NCBI GenBank assembly: GCA_023238725.1
Contig: CM041534.1
Coordinates: 1,756,501 to 1,820,500, forward strand
Direction: 5' to 3'
Length of the DNA: 64,000 nt
Source: Scortum barcoo
Taxonomy: Eukaryota > Chordata > Actinopteri > Centrarchiformes > Terapontidae
Position numbers and translations under genes: made by a program. The notes beneath the pieces are model-generated. The model did no database searches, was not told where the DNA came from, and was given only the letters and a program-made list of their open reading frames with translations. How positions within the stretch are numbered: the first letter of the stretch is position 1; each line of letters begins with the position of its first letter. Positions 1-13,200 of this stretch are shown here, piece by piece.

Positions 1-1624
1 GTTTCTAGCTCAACAATCCATTGTCTCTTTTGAAGATGAGGAGCTGTCTGCCTTCGAACATTTATGAATGACTAAAAAGTCAATTACTGTGAGGATTTCA
101 TGCTCAAGGTTAGAAGCTGAATGTCAATGATGTTAGGTGATGAAATGATAATGGCAGTCTATTCTGCTCCTCGCAGAATGAGCTTCTATTCTCTCATCAG
201 TAGGTGTGCATGGAAATATTTCATGTTTCAGCTGAATTACAGCCAGGGTGTCATAAAAAGACAGCATTAGTAGATCTCTCCAAGGATTGTAGGAAGTCTT
301 AACTGATAAAAACTTTAAGAAAAGTACAACTTATTGAAGAACTTTAGAATCATTGATGCATGTTGTGCAGAAATATCTACTTTGGAAGACAAAGCATTAG
401 TCAAGTGAAACATGCTGCTTCAGAGGGGAAAGCAGGGCACAAAGGGCATGTTATCTTCTGAATTCTAAAGTAGTGAAGAAAAGGAGACTATGCCGAGTAA
501 CAGTGATTAAAAACACAGCTCAGACACTGTAACAGGTTTAGGTTTCATAAAGACTCACTTCAGTGAGCTGGAGTGGAGGACCTCCAGTGATCCTGGTTGT
601 GTATCAGTGGTGGGAGGCTTCCTAGTGGAGGATTAAAATATTGGCAAGTCACTACTGTGAAGGAAAATATTGCAGGACAGCCTGAGCACCTTTGTGGTGT
701 GAAATTGCTGGAGGCTTTCTTTATGTTTAAGTTGAAAATAATTGCTTGTTTAAAATATAGTTCTACCATTGTCACTGTTTACAGACCAAAGGTGAAAATG
801 GACCTATTATAGAGCAAAAATCTGCAAAATCACTCTCAGTGACTCCTTGTCAAGATCTTTTATCACCTTGAAAATCTGTTTGTAGTAGGGTTTTGTATAT
901 GCGAGCACTGAATTTCATTGATATCTGAGCTTTAATAAACAAACTACAAAGCTGCTATTGCTAGGCATTTCATTGAAAAGGTCTTCCAACAATCAAACAC
1001 TCAATTCAAATGAATTAAACCAGATCCCCCCTCTCTCTGAATAAAAGCCCTCTACAGCACAGGTATTTCAACAGCTCATTATGTTGATATATAGCAATTA
1101 ATTAGAAAACATTATTCCTCCTAACCCTCAGTCACAGGATAAGACGGAGCTTACCAGACCTCCCCTTCACCCGTGAAGAAAAGGGAAACAGGTGTGAGAG
1201 CAAATGTCCACCTCCTATGTGTTATTAATGACATAGATTTGAGGGGGAAAATACTTGCATTGGTTTTGTGATTAATGCTGGAGGAGAGAAGAGCAGAAGC
1301 AGTTTGCACCCGTCTGAGGCTTTGTGATGCATTTTACCTGCAAAATGCTCCGCGTCAGATGCCGCTAAGAGCAAGTTGGGAGCTCTGTGGTGCACTAATC
1401 TTTCCTTTACCCCCGTGCCCCTCTGTTCCTCCTTCCTTTCTGTCCATCTCTGTCTCACTCAAGCACTCGCCGCACTCAGACCCTCTCCCTTTTTACTAAC
1501 CCTCGCCCGTACATTTACTGAATGCTTTGCACTCCTTTCTCACAGCCTTTTGCGCTTTGTGTGGGTGGTGGGGTGAAACAGAAAGTTTGAGTGAGCCCTC
1601 CAGGTCCCTTGCAACGCACACATG

Positions 1625-1631
<7 letters not shown>

Positions 1632-1656
<25 letters not shown>
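1632..1656. repeat. (CA)n microsatellite
   Basis: An uninterrupted dinucleotide CA run follows a short CATATA lead-in. It creates repetitive Thr-His or Val-Cys frames on the two strands that are not genes. Confidence 0.95.
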
Positions 1657-2899
1657 TCAGCATGTTGTACTCACACAACCACATACTACTTTTGCCACCT
1701 CTAACAGCCAAACAACACCCCACACTCCCACGCTGTGATTTTAGAAGTGCATTTGGCCAATAAATTTGAAAAAAAAGCTTGCTTGGAGACTTCCCAAAAG
1801 TACACAGGCCACAGAACAGGTTATTGGGAAATACTTTCCTCTAATGTTATATGCTTTATTTTCACTAGCCAGCCCTGTGTTTTGGCCCACCTGGCTAACA
1901 GTCAGCATCTCTAGACATATTCCCAAAGCTAGACCCTGTCTGATTTATTGTAATTGGCTTACAGTACCAAAGAGATCCCTCCACAGACATGACATCCTTT
2001 TATATCCACTGATTGCTACTGTAGGTTTAACTGTGGAGACTGAAAATGACTAACAATCAGTTTTAATGTTGCTGCCAATTGTTCTAAAATAGGTTTCAAG
2101 GGAAAATTCACTTCCACAAGTCAGGAGCTTGGCTTTTACTCCCCTTGGCTTGTATATGTGTATACATATTAATGCCTTGGATGCTGCCTGCCGTAGAGCC
2201 ACTGCTGTCTAAAGCCTCAGCAATGAAAATGGGTCACAAACCGTATGGTATTATTCCTTGTTTTTGAAGATTTAATCCCTGGTGCTGAGGAACAGTAATG
2301 AACAGTATGATCTAGCACGTTGCTGCAAAACTAAAAAAAAAGTTTCCACTCGTCACAAACTTTTAAGTGTCCATCAAATGTGTTTGTGTATTAATTTGTC
2401 CTCAGGGACCTCAGGGGACCTGATTCTGAATCCCCATACCAGCTGCATGAAGACTGTATTGTAGCTGATGATCCTAAATGTGACCTCAGTGATGAGTGTC
2501 CAAAATATGAAGATTTTAAATATCTTATTGATAGAGGTAGTATAACTCATGGACACATTAACATTTTCAAATTTGACTACATAAAGCTTCCACAAAGTTT
2601 CTTAGCTATCTGTCATTGAGATTTTGTGTCTGCAAACAACGTTTGTATGTAACTGTGGGAACCTACCACGCTATTTGTGTAGTTTTGCCCACTAATGGGG
2701 AAGCCAACATGAAGTTGGGTTAGTCCTCCTAGAAAAATGGCTTTTATGCTCAAGTTACAGTGTCATTTCACAGCCAGCAATATGATCTGTCTGGAGCAAA
2801 GCATCACGCAGTGTGACTTTATTATAGACCCACAACTAAACATCAAACTTTACCACAGGTCACCACTATGTGTTTCCTGTAAGCTACTGACAGTCAGTG

Positions 2900-3090
2900 T
2901 TGGTTTCTTTTAACCATGACCACCATCGTTCCATAACATAACCAAGTGATTATTACTGTTACTGGTGATAAAGGTCCTGAAAACATTAAAAAAGTAGTAA
3001 TTTATCCCAAACCACCCTAAAACTTATTTCCCTAAATCTAACCAAGTTGAGGTTGTGCCTAAATAGACAGTGTTGTCAAACAGAGCCACT
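2900..3090. repeat. Possible degenerate fish interspersed repeat
   Basis: The stretch contains the phrases ACCATGACCACCATCG, ATAACCAAGTG and ATCTAACCAAGTTG. They resemble a widespread fish repeat rich in 'taaccaag' motifs. The match is from memory, the ends are unclear, and the copy is strongly decayed. It could instead be unique sequence. Confidence 0.3.
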
Positions 3091-4679
3091 ATGTGTCATT
3101 CTGGATGGTATGAATAAGTTACGGATTTTGTCGTTTGATTTCTGGTACATGTTGGAGTTGCCATAGTGAACTTATTAGCAAACAGTTGCCTGTTTTTAAA
3201 TCCAGCAGGTATGGAGCTATGGCTATGGATGAAGGCACTATCACAACGTCTTACTACTGCTGCCTTTCCTTCACAGAGACAACAACAAGGCCTGTTGCAT
3301 CCTCCCCATCTCAGCCTCACCAACCTTGACCAGTTAGGATTTTCTGACTACATTAACTGCAGCAACACTCACAACTGACATCACAGAAGCCACGCTAATG
3401 TTTTAAAGTTTCTTATACAATACATAGTGTATATATTGTATTGTATGTAGTATATATGTCAGTCAGAATGTTATAGTACATTCTGTCTGTCACATTTTGT
3501 GCAATGTCAGACGCATTGATAAACTCTACATGTGCATCCTTAAAGTAGATTTTTCTACAATAACTGTGGATTAGATGTTTGCCGCTCAGCCTGTACTTTC
3601 TGCCAAAATGTCCCTGGATTTCCTCTGTTCCGAACAGATTTAGTATTAACAGGGGAGATGTGGCAGCGGAATAAGATTTTATCTCAAAGCCAAGGGAATT
3701 TTATCACATTAGCAGAGGTCTGGTAGTGCAGCTCTTCTGAGTGATGCAGTAACTGCTGAATGCTTGTAATTATTACAAAACACATGTCTCTTCAGCAGTA
3801 TCTACCAGGAAAATCTCATCAGTGTGCATATTCCTAAACTGCCAATAATATTCATATTCCATAATCTAGGAGTAACATCTATTAAATCAATTCTGATGGC
3901 AGGATAACCATATCTTGTTGGTGAATGTTCAACATCATATAATAAGGCAAAAGTTTAGGTTTTTTTTTTATTTATTTTTATTTTTTATTTTTATGGAGAG
4001 GATGTGTGATACATGAGACACAAGGACAGGAGAGAGACTGGGACAGATTCTGGAGGAGAGGGGACAATCTCCTCCCTCTCTGCTGTAAGTTGTATTTGTA
4101 GGATCTCTGCCATGCCGATGTTTCTTTCTCTAGGAGTCCGTAGAGGTGGGCTATCATTTCTGTTGATCTTGTTTCCTCCTGTGTGTTTGAGGAGGGGAGG
4201 TCAGTTATTGTAGCTTGGTGTGCGTGGGTTCTTTGTTTCTTACCTTCCTAGTGAGTCTGTATGTCTGTTATTGTGCCCTTTGGCCATGCCAAAGTCAGCT
4301 GTCGGCTCCATCTATTTAAAAACACATTGTAAATGAACACCTGTTGTAACTTCTCGGTGATCTGTCTCTGTGGCTGCCTGGGAGTTTTTCATGATGTGTC
4401 TCTGTAAGTCCAGTACAGGGCTTGAGATAAACTGGGGGCTCATCCTTTGTCTTGGACACCTGTTTAGTTCAGTATATAATTTTTCTTGTAGCTAACACTT
4501 GTCTTTAGTGTGAGGGGATATAACCATGGATTTTTCACAAGATGATTTTGTAACCAGGGAAAAAGTTGAGAAATGAGGCTTTGTTAAAAGACTAATTTCT
4601 ATGATGCTTAACCTTCTGTAAAAAGGAGATGAAAGGTGGAGTGCAAACTATGTATCTCCATATCAGGGCTCTTGAAATT

Positions 4680-4815
4680 GAAAGGTCACCTCATGCAGGT
4701 TAATTGGTGACTCTAAAATTGTCCGTAGGTGTGGGCGTGAGTCTGTCTCTATATTTCTGTAGGCTGTACCCAGCCTCTCACCCAATGCCAGCTGGGATAG
4801 GCTTCAGCGCTCCCC
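4680..4815 (-). repeat. Fragment of an abundant fish interspersed repeat (same family as 40166-40458)
   Basis: Signature phrases are GGTTAATTGGTGACTCTAAA, CCAATGCCAGCTGGGATAGG and CTTCAGCGCTCCCCC. They are reverse complements of phrases in the 40.2 kb copy (AGAGTCACCGGTTAACC, CCTATCCCAGCTGGCAGTGG). The family is ubiquitous in teleost introns and is thought to derive from the 3' part of a non-LTR element; I do not assign a clade. This copy is short and truncated on both sides. Confidence 0.8.
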
Positions 4816-7800
4816 CAAACAACCACCAATAATAATAATAATGATAATCCAATATCAACAAGTGCTGGTAGCAATAAAAAGCAAAAAATCAACAACAACA
4901 AGGGCAACAGTGCTTACACTAACCGTGATAATAATGCTGTGGTCCTTGGTTAGGGTCATGAGTGCTACTAGTTCAGGTGTAGGTTGGGTTTATTTGTCCC
5001 TGAGAAGGTATTGCATAGATTTTGGTCAAGGAGTCATTGTCCAGTAATATATATGGATCTTTCTCCCATTTTGTTATAGGAAGAGATATAATCAGATCAG
5101 TGTTTGTTAGGTGATATGTACTTCAAATGAAAAGGTTGAATGTTTCCATTCCAAGGGCCTACTGCATAATATCTTGCTTCCATTTACATGAAATGTAGCA
5201 TAAGATTAAAGTTTACAGTTATTATCTTTAAAACTGGCTTGTTATAAGGTTTAAAACTTTTAAAATGCTCCTGAGGTCCCTCCACATCCTTCTTTTAAAG
5301 TGAAAAATGTCATGAATATGCATGAGGCAGAGAGATGTTTTAATCATTACAAGATTGATATAACTCTGTTGTGTGAAGCACAGTTGAGTCTCTATGACAG
5401 TGAATTCTTTATTGGGTGGCAATCAGGCGCCAATTAGTTTGACCCAGTTTTATATGAGTGAAGCAAGAGTAGCAGCATTTTTACCATTTTTTTTTATTTT
5501 ACTTCCAATTTTTTATTGAAGCAATGCATTGTGATACACAGATTCATACATGCGGGAGAGACATTATTTCATCTGAAATCCATGTTGTCTGGATCTTCGG
5601 TGTACTTGCGCACTTTTGTCAAACTGTGGAGAGCAGAAACCCACAGAAGCATCCTGAATGCAACTACAAATTAAAATAAAGCAACCAAGCAAAACAGTGA
5701 GATCTTGTAAGTAACTTGTTGATCTGATCACATCCATTTTGTCCATTCACAGTGTTTCCTGTAGGTCCTCAGCTTCATTAACCTTGTATTGTAGTCGCAG
5801 CTTTGTTAAACTCAGGTGTCTGACACAGGCATGCTTTGTCATAATGATCTCCGTTTTGATTGCAAGTAATCAATAGTCCTTACAAAATCTTGTTGATAAC
5901 TAATGGGCATGGACTCAGAAACTGCTAGCATCCATAACACCTGAAGAAATTACTGAAGGTGTAATGATTGGTGGAAAATAGGGGGAGCAGTAAATAGGCA
6001 CACATGTTAATCATATGAGACAGGCTTCATGGCAGCAGGAGGCACAATGATGGATGGAAACTGCTTTCAGGTGGAGCTGATTCTTGACAGTGTGAGACAC
6101 CAGATATGTAAGGTGTCTGAAATCAGGATTTTGTATTGTAAATGTTTTAAATTTTAAATACTGTAAATGTGTCATTGGATGATGTTGGTCAAAAGAAATA
6201 AGCTTACAGCTAAGGTAAAATGACACCCTGTGTGTATGGTGTGATGCACCTGCACAACTAAAATGAATACATAACTAATTAAAACAGAATGTGCTGATTG
6301 TTCTAAATATGTCATAGGAAAGTGTTTTATTTACCTCCTGATAATCAAAAGAAATAAAAACAAATAGAGGAGAGAAATGTGTAAAAATAGTAGTTTAGGG
6401 AGTGGTCGAGTGAAAATGGGCTGCATGGATGTGCTGTAAAAACAAAGAAAAGGGGGGAAAAATGCTACAAAGCAGAGGTGTGGTGATAGGAGACCTGCCT
6501 GAGACTGGCTGCCACTCTGGCTTATATGCATGGGGCGCACCGGGCCCAGGTGTAACCCAGGACGATGATGAGCTTCCCAACAGTTCTGCAGCCCTGGAGA
6601 CCGAAAGCAAAGCAGCAGCAGAGTGAACAAAGCAGAGGGACCTTCGGCACATAACAAACTATAGTTACTGAAGTCGCTGAATTTTCTGAGACACCAGGCA
6701 ATATATTTACAACCCAAATGATCTAATTCCCTTTGCAAAGGACTGCTCCCTGTCTACTGTAGGATCATTTACCTTCTACAAGGTTTTATTATTCTGGTAA
6801 CATAGTGTGTCAGTCTGACTGACTCTCCTCTCATCTTGTCTCACTCCAGCACTAAATAAGAGCTTTATAAGAATTTTTTAGCTTTTGTTCTCTCCCCTTG
6901 CATCTCTCAACATTCAGGAACTAATGAAAACAAGCTGTAGAGTTTCTGAACAACTCCACAGAGGCATCTGTTATGAATTGCCTCTTTGGCAAAGTCAGCG
7001 ATCATGAGATTTTAAGTGTTTGCTCCACGGGGAACGAACACGCAAGGCTTCTCCTCCAGCACTCTGGCTGGCGTGCATTTATTTGTGCTTTTGATCTTTG
7101 TTCTCTTATTTTATCATTGTCCTGAAAGGGTACATCATGCTTCCCCAGCCTCTTTAAGGTAATTGTGGGCAACTCAAACCTTATTTATAGATGTACTACT
7201 CACCCAGACACTGCTCCCTGAGAATGAAGGGTTTGTCATACATGATAGTTTCCATTTGATGTTTGTAGCGGCTGACAGCATGGTGGCTGCACCAAAGGAA
7301 AAGACTCTGTTTTGCGACGAATTGCTCTATGAGATACTATGTTGTTCTGTAAAGCTGTAAATCAAATTAAGTTTAGTTGAAATTGAGAAAAAAAGATGGT
7401 GCATTCCTTTTTACTCAGAGAGGTGTTTAGGAGAGTGTAGCTCCAAAGATAACGGTGTCCTTCCTCTGAAGAAAGTAATTCCATTTCTCTCAGTATGTGG
7501 ACAGCATCTTATGTACCCAAGCACCTTAACAGGCTCTAACTCCACCTTAGCACTGTTGATAAAATCATGTCCGCCTCACTTTTGGATATCAGATTTTTGT
7601 TTTTGTTCTTTTACTACAGTCTCTCAGTCTTACTGTCCAGCCAATCCCGTCTAATGTCGCCCAGCTGAAAAATAATACTCTTCTGAGTGTGCTTACCACT
7701 GCGCTAAAAACAATGAGCTAATGAGCAGAAGAGAATGATGCTCAAATGCAGCGAGGGCTTTGCAGTCTTATTTGGCTCTGGGTTCAAGCTACTTATAAGA

Positions 7801-8849
7801 AGGCCTGTTTTATTGGTAAAGATTGTAGCGTAAAAATAATACAGCACCTGCAGACACAAAGACCCTATGCCCTGTATTTTTCTGGTGAAAAAAAGACATT
7901 ATCTCAAAATATATATATATATGGAACTTCAACATTATCTATCAAACATTATTAAGCATCTAAGAAGCATATATAAAATTGTGTTAACTCTTTAATCAAA
8001 CTGTGTTTTATTTGTCACATGCATAATAGTTGTGTGGAGCAGCTGTTGGCAATGAAATTCTTGAGTAATAAGCTCCCTCTAACAATGCTCAAGAAATATT
8101 TTGTTAGAAAACCACACAGGTAAAACTGACTAAAGGTTCCAGATGTGAGTGCTGTGCCTGTGCCTGTCATATGTTTGGTAAAGATTGTAGTGTTTGTGTG
8201 GCCTGCCCTCCTCCAGGTCACCGTGACAGAGAGAAGGCGGTGTGGCTCTGACCCGTTCGTATCCAGCATGTTCAAGTTGTTCAGTGTCCTTCTGGATAAA
8301 ACCTCCTCAGTTTCTTTACAATCTATATTTCTATATCTTTGTTATCAAACTGTAAGATTGCAAACTACAATTTTTATTATTCATTTAACATTTTTCTTCT
8401 TAGTTGCTCTTCCTGATGATTTCTTCCATTTTTTGTTTCCCATGTAAAAGTATTTTTATTGGAGAGATTCGCTTCATCCAAGTCAAGGGTGTACGGAGAG
8501 AAGGTGTCATATGTTCATATGAACCTATGCCATATGAAACAATCAGCGGCAGCACTTGCAAGATTCTCAAGAGGCAAAAGCCTTCCCAACATCGACAGAC
8601 AGTGAACTCTTGTACAAATGGTGCATAACCTTCAAACTACTTTGACCTTTACTGATAGAGGGGATGAGATAATATGTCATTGCCACTGCTGAATACAGTA
8701 GCTGCTGTTCAGTGGATCCTACACAGTTATGTTGTCTTGTGCTTATATGCTGTACGTATGATCAGCACAAAGCATTACAAAGGAACTCATTATGATTCTG
8801 ATTATTAGCTAATATTAAACATATTCTCTCCTCAGTTTTCAGTGGTCAG

Positions 8850-8885
8850 TAAGATTTAACCCCAAATTAAGATTTAACCCCAAAT
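8850..8885. repeat. Perfect 2 x 18 bp tandem duplication
   Basis: The unit TAAGATTTAACCCCAAAT occurs twice in direct, gap-free succession with no mismatches. It lies immediately before a GT/GA microsatellite. A recent slippage or microhomology event is the simplest explanation. Confidence 0.95.
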
Positions 8886-8896
8886 TATGATGGTCA

Positions 8897-8933
<37 letters not shown>
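8897..8933. repeat. Compound (TG)n(AG)n microsatellite
   Basis: About five TG units pass directly into about thirteen AG units. It produces a Ser-Leu repeat frame on the minus strand that is not a gene. Confidence 0.95.
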
Positions 8934-10244
8934 ATGGGTGAATGAACGGCAAAAAACTTGGAAAGCCACTTTGGGTGAAAGCACAATATAAAGCAGCCAC
9001 TTTTAGGAAAAAGTTAAATGAGGGTGTTGAGTTCATACAATGATTAATATGTGTGGTGTATTGTGTGGGCTTTCAATATTGGCGTAAATTGAGAGTAATT
9101 TCTATAAAGCAGGAATTGGTTGGCTGTCAAAGTAGAGAGACAAACTAAATCCAGCTCTGCACAAGGCACATGTTATAACTATTATGTTTTCTGGAATTCG
9201 ACTGGAACTAGAGTGAAGTGATTGTTAGACCAATCAGTGAGAGAGTTATTCTCTCCTGGTAATGATTCTGAAAATCTCAGGTACTCCACTAAGACTAACT
9301 ACTGATCTGACACCACTGCCATCTTTTCCAAAAGTTAAAATCTGTAATACAGCTACCTCACTGTGTGGAACTAAATGAGATAAATAAGATGATATTATGT
9401 ACCAGCATGTATCAGTGAATTTTATCAAGACGTCTCTAAAGAAGCTGAATTTAATATGGATAAGTGAGGTCTCGCTGACACATCTGCATAATATGCTCAG
9501 AATCTAGGCTGATAGCGATCTGGTAGTTTGGATCATTGTATTCCTACTGAGCTGGGCCTTCAGCCGCAAGGAACAGACCGTTCCACCCTGAAAGGTTTGG
9601 TTTTGATTACTTGTTGTGCTGTCTTGGCACTTGCATGATTAGACAGCTCAACACCTCTGATCATACATGACAGTCCAGGAACATGCAAAGATAAAAACCC
9701 TACAATACTGACGTATACTTTGTTTTGTCTTTCATCAGTGGCATCAGTGGGCATTGGGTTCATTTTAACATCCTTCCTCTGGTTAGTGTATAACAATGCA
9801 ACAAGCGGTCATACAAGAAACATCCTTGCCGCCTCCTTGGTAAAGAGGAGGGCAGGGCAAACATCCAGTCAGGTTTTCTCTTGAATGGTTACTTTTTCGC
9901 TGAACTCTCACTGAGTTCTCGTGGTGTTTCCAGGCCTGTCGTCTGCTTTAGATTGATGAACAGCAGGCCTTGAGGCTCTATACGTGGTTGGATGTATCAG
10001 TGGATTGCCACAGCTATCTGAGCAAAGGCTTTTTAATTGAGGCTTGTTTTCTACCCAGCCAGCCTCCACTGCGGATGTCTGAGGTGTGGTAATCTTATTA
10101 TTGTGGACAGACAGAGTGGCGGCCTCCTCCATCGCTCGAATGTCCTTCAAGTTTCTGGTCTAGAGGACGTCTGTGAGGTGCTACAGTAGGTACACAAGGG
10201 GTTGGAGGAGAGGGTCACACAAAAGAGGGTACAGCAGTAATGAG

Positions 10245-10266
10245 CGTGTGTGTGTATGTGTGTGTG
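10245..10266. repeat. Interrupted (GT)n microsatellite
   Basis: This is a GT run interrupted by one TATG step, in intronic sequence. Confidence 0.85.
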
Positions 10267-13200
10267 CGAATACATAAAATATTGAGTTGTGTTATCCTTG
10301 GTGGGGTTTTTTTTTGTTTGCTTTTTTCCAAAGATATTGTGGAGTGCCAACAATCAATCAACTCTGAATTGTCAATGAAAATCAATGTTTCATGCACATG
10401 TGTGGATTAACACTGACTCAGCTATGTCTGGCTGAGCCTACCTTCTCTGTTGGCATTAGTATACAATGTGGGATGTCAGAGGGAACAAGTAACCTTAGTT
10501 GTGCTCTTGTCTTGTCCTCAAATATTAAGCCCTGGAAAAGCCCAATGCATTTAGCACAGCTTCTTTCTCAGAGAGTTCTTCAGCCCTGACTGTCAAACAC
10601 GAGACCTGTAGAGGATCTGACTTCCTGCAACCATCCTTCAAGTAGGACATGAAGACTGTTCAGTACCTGTCTACATGATGTCTCACTTGAATCACTGCAA
10701 ACCTTGCAAAGGTGCATAATATCTTAAGCAACAATGTTCCCCCCAGTGCTAAACTAAATGGTACAATGGTCACATGGTCAATGGTCACTTCAACCTAGAA
10801 ACAAATACATTTAAATGAGATTAAATAAAGGCTACAATATCACATAGACTTATACCACCCTGTGTATTATGTGGGCTATGCTTGTTATTATCCCAATTCT
10901 TTGTTTCTATGTGACGGGTCTTGTCATTATAATTAACAGTTCTGTAGGTAAACTGTGCAGAGAAATTAGTCTATTTTCCATTAAAAAAACTGTTTCTGCC
11001 AGCTTCAGTATTCTTATTAAAGGCTTGAATTTATGCATTAATATAAGGGTATTGAAGCTGTCTGTTTGAAACAGACTAGAAAAGACAAGAAATCCGTATG
11101 ATTCCAATTTTGATGATTATTGGAACTTGTAATCAAATGGGCCTGTCCTCTATTCCCCTTCTAAAAAGACAGAATAGATGTAAGGCTTTCTTTCCAGTGT
11201 GGGAGGCACGTTGTGAAGTGTCACAAAATTGTCATTTTCTAAGGATCATTTCTTCTCCTTTTTTTGTGAGAAACACCTGCACGCATGCTTTTTCTACTCC
11301 CAGTGATAACTGCTTCACTAGTGTCAGCAGGCAAAGCTGGAGTATTGTTCTTATTGGAAGGCAACATCACTGTGAATAGCGTGCCATTCATTTCTGCTGT
11401 ATAACACTGTGAATGGCACTCATCAGAAAACTAATCACAAGTTGACAACATCTGTCTGTGCTGCGGTGGTTCTGTCAATCACGCTCAGCGGTGCCAATTT
11501 TTCAAACGATTGGCCTTCACATGTCATGTAAGCTTTTTGCCTTACAATTTACTTGTCCACATTTGAGTGTTTCATCAGCCTTTGAGGTTGGAGAAGAGAA
11601 ACCATGTTGTTTTGCCAAATATATTTGCATGAAACAATTGCTGTCTGGCTTATGTCTCTTTCCAGTGAAATACAACATTTTTTTTTAGTGCACACAATTG
11701 AAGGGAGACAGTCATGGTGGACGGTGGATGTACAGTGCAGGACTTAAATACCTGAGGTTTGGGTTCATGTCCTGAAACTTATGGGTACAGGGATTGTAAA
11801 AAATAAATAAATAATAAAAAAAATAAATGTTTAAAATAAAATAAAATTGTGAAAGAAGCCGAGGTTAGGATTAAAATAGTTTTATTCTGAGACTTATTCC
11901 AACTATAACTATTACACCTTTATAATGAAAACACTAAGGAAGCTATTAACTATTGAACCATTTTCTAGCATGTAAGGCAGCCTATATGGCACATTAGGCC
12001 ACCATAAAGGGCACTCCATCATGTTTTATCTACCATAGGAGCATCTAAGAGCACAGTTTTGCAGCTTTTATTGGGGCACAAAAGGGGCTGAAAAATTGAA
12101 GTTGATGGTACTATTTGAAATGTAAGGGTCACATTATTACTTATTAAAATCGCCCACCACTATGATCTAACCAACTAAGACTGCCATCCTTAATGCCATG
12201 CCCCTAGCACAGCTAAAAACGCCTGGTAGCATTCTTCTGAATAAATATGATGTTACAGAAGATTGGTATACAAACATAGTTCCTAAGAAATCACTAAAGT
12301 TATATGGTTATCACAACACAGCCTCGGTTGTTTCTGTTATGACACTCCACTTACTCAAGAGGGACAGCAACACATTACAGCCATCTATCAATCTGTAGTA
12401 ATTTTCAAAGGAACGGCGAGAGCTGACATCTGAGAGAATATACATTCACCACCTATCCACTTTAATGAGTCTTAAGGGTCGAAGGGAGCCATACTGCATT
12501 GTCCCCTGAATAAACTGTTTTCCCTCAACCATATATCTTCTAATCCGTTTAGTGGCCGACAGCCAGAGATTCAGTGGATGCTGCTGAATAATTTATGTGT
12601 TCCCCCCTGAGTTGAAATGGGGAGTCTTGCAGTGCACGAAATAAAAGTGAGACTTAGATTGACATTAAGAAAATGACCACAGAGGCTATGCATTTATGGT
12701 CTGCTGGTCTCCGCACAACTCTTACTTATGTCACCATCTGTATTGGAGGATTTATTGGCATAGACTGTGGAGGCCTCAGAGTCTCCCCTCATTCAACGGC
12801 GCAGTGGAAACAGAATTCATATTAAATGGAGACAGGGAATCTGACAATAACTCACTTTATATTTGGTTAGCAAACTTCATGCTCAAATTAGGCAGTGTTA
12901 CTTTAATATTGTTTCATATTTTCATATTTTTGTCAGAACCAATTTTCTCATGTCGCTCGTCATTTTTATAGTGAAAGGTGAGACATCGTTCTGCATCATC
13001 GGCTGCCACAGTTCATTTGCTCATGTTCCTGACACCATGTGAGTGTGAAAATCTTATATGATATGCCATGGAAAAACAACTATCAAATGGCGAGGTGGCT
13101 ACATTGCAGATTTGAGACTTTCTAGAAATGCGGTTTAACTCGGGGAGAAGGCTGCTCACTTTAGTGCCGTAGTAACAGACACAAACACTATCCTCTAAGG

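Noticed and set aside
1496..1763. Frames rich in Val-Cys or Thr-His
   Set aside because: These are translations of the CA microsatellite.
6331..6738. 135-codon minus-strand frame
   Set aside because: It is rich in Leu/Phe/Ser with no domain, no splice context and a tail of low-complexity residues. Overlapping frames on both strands are of similar quality, so chance is likely.
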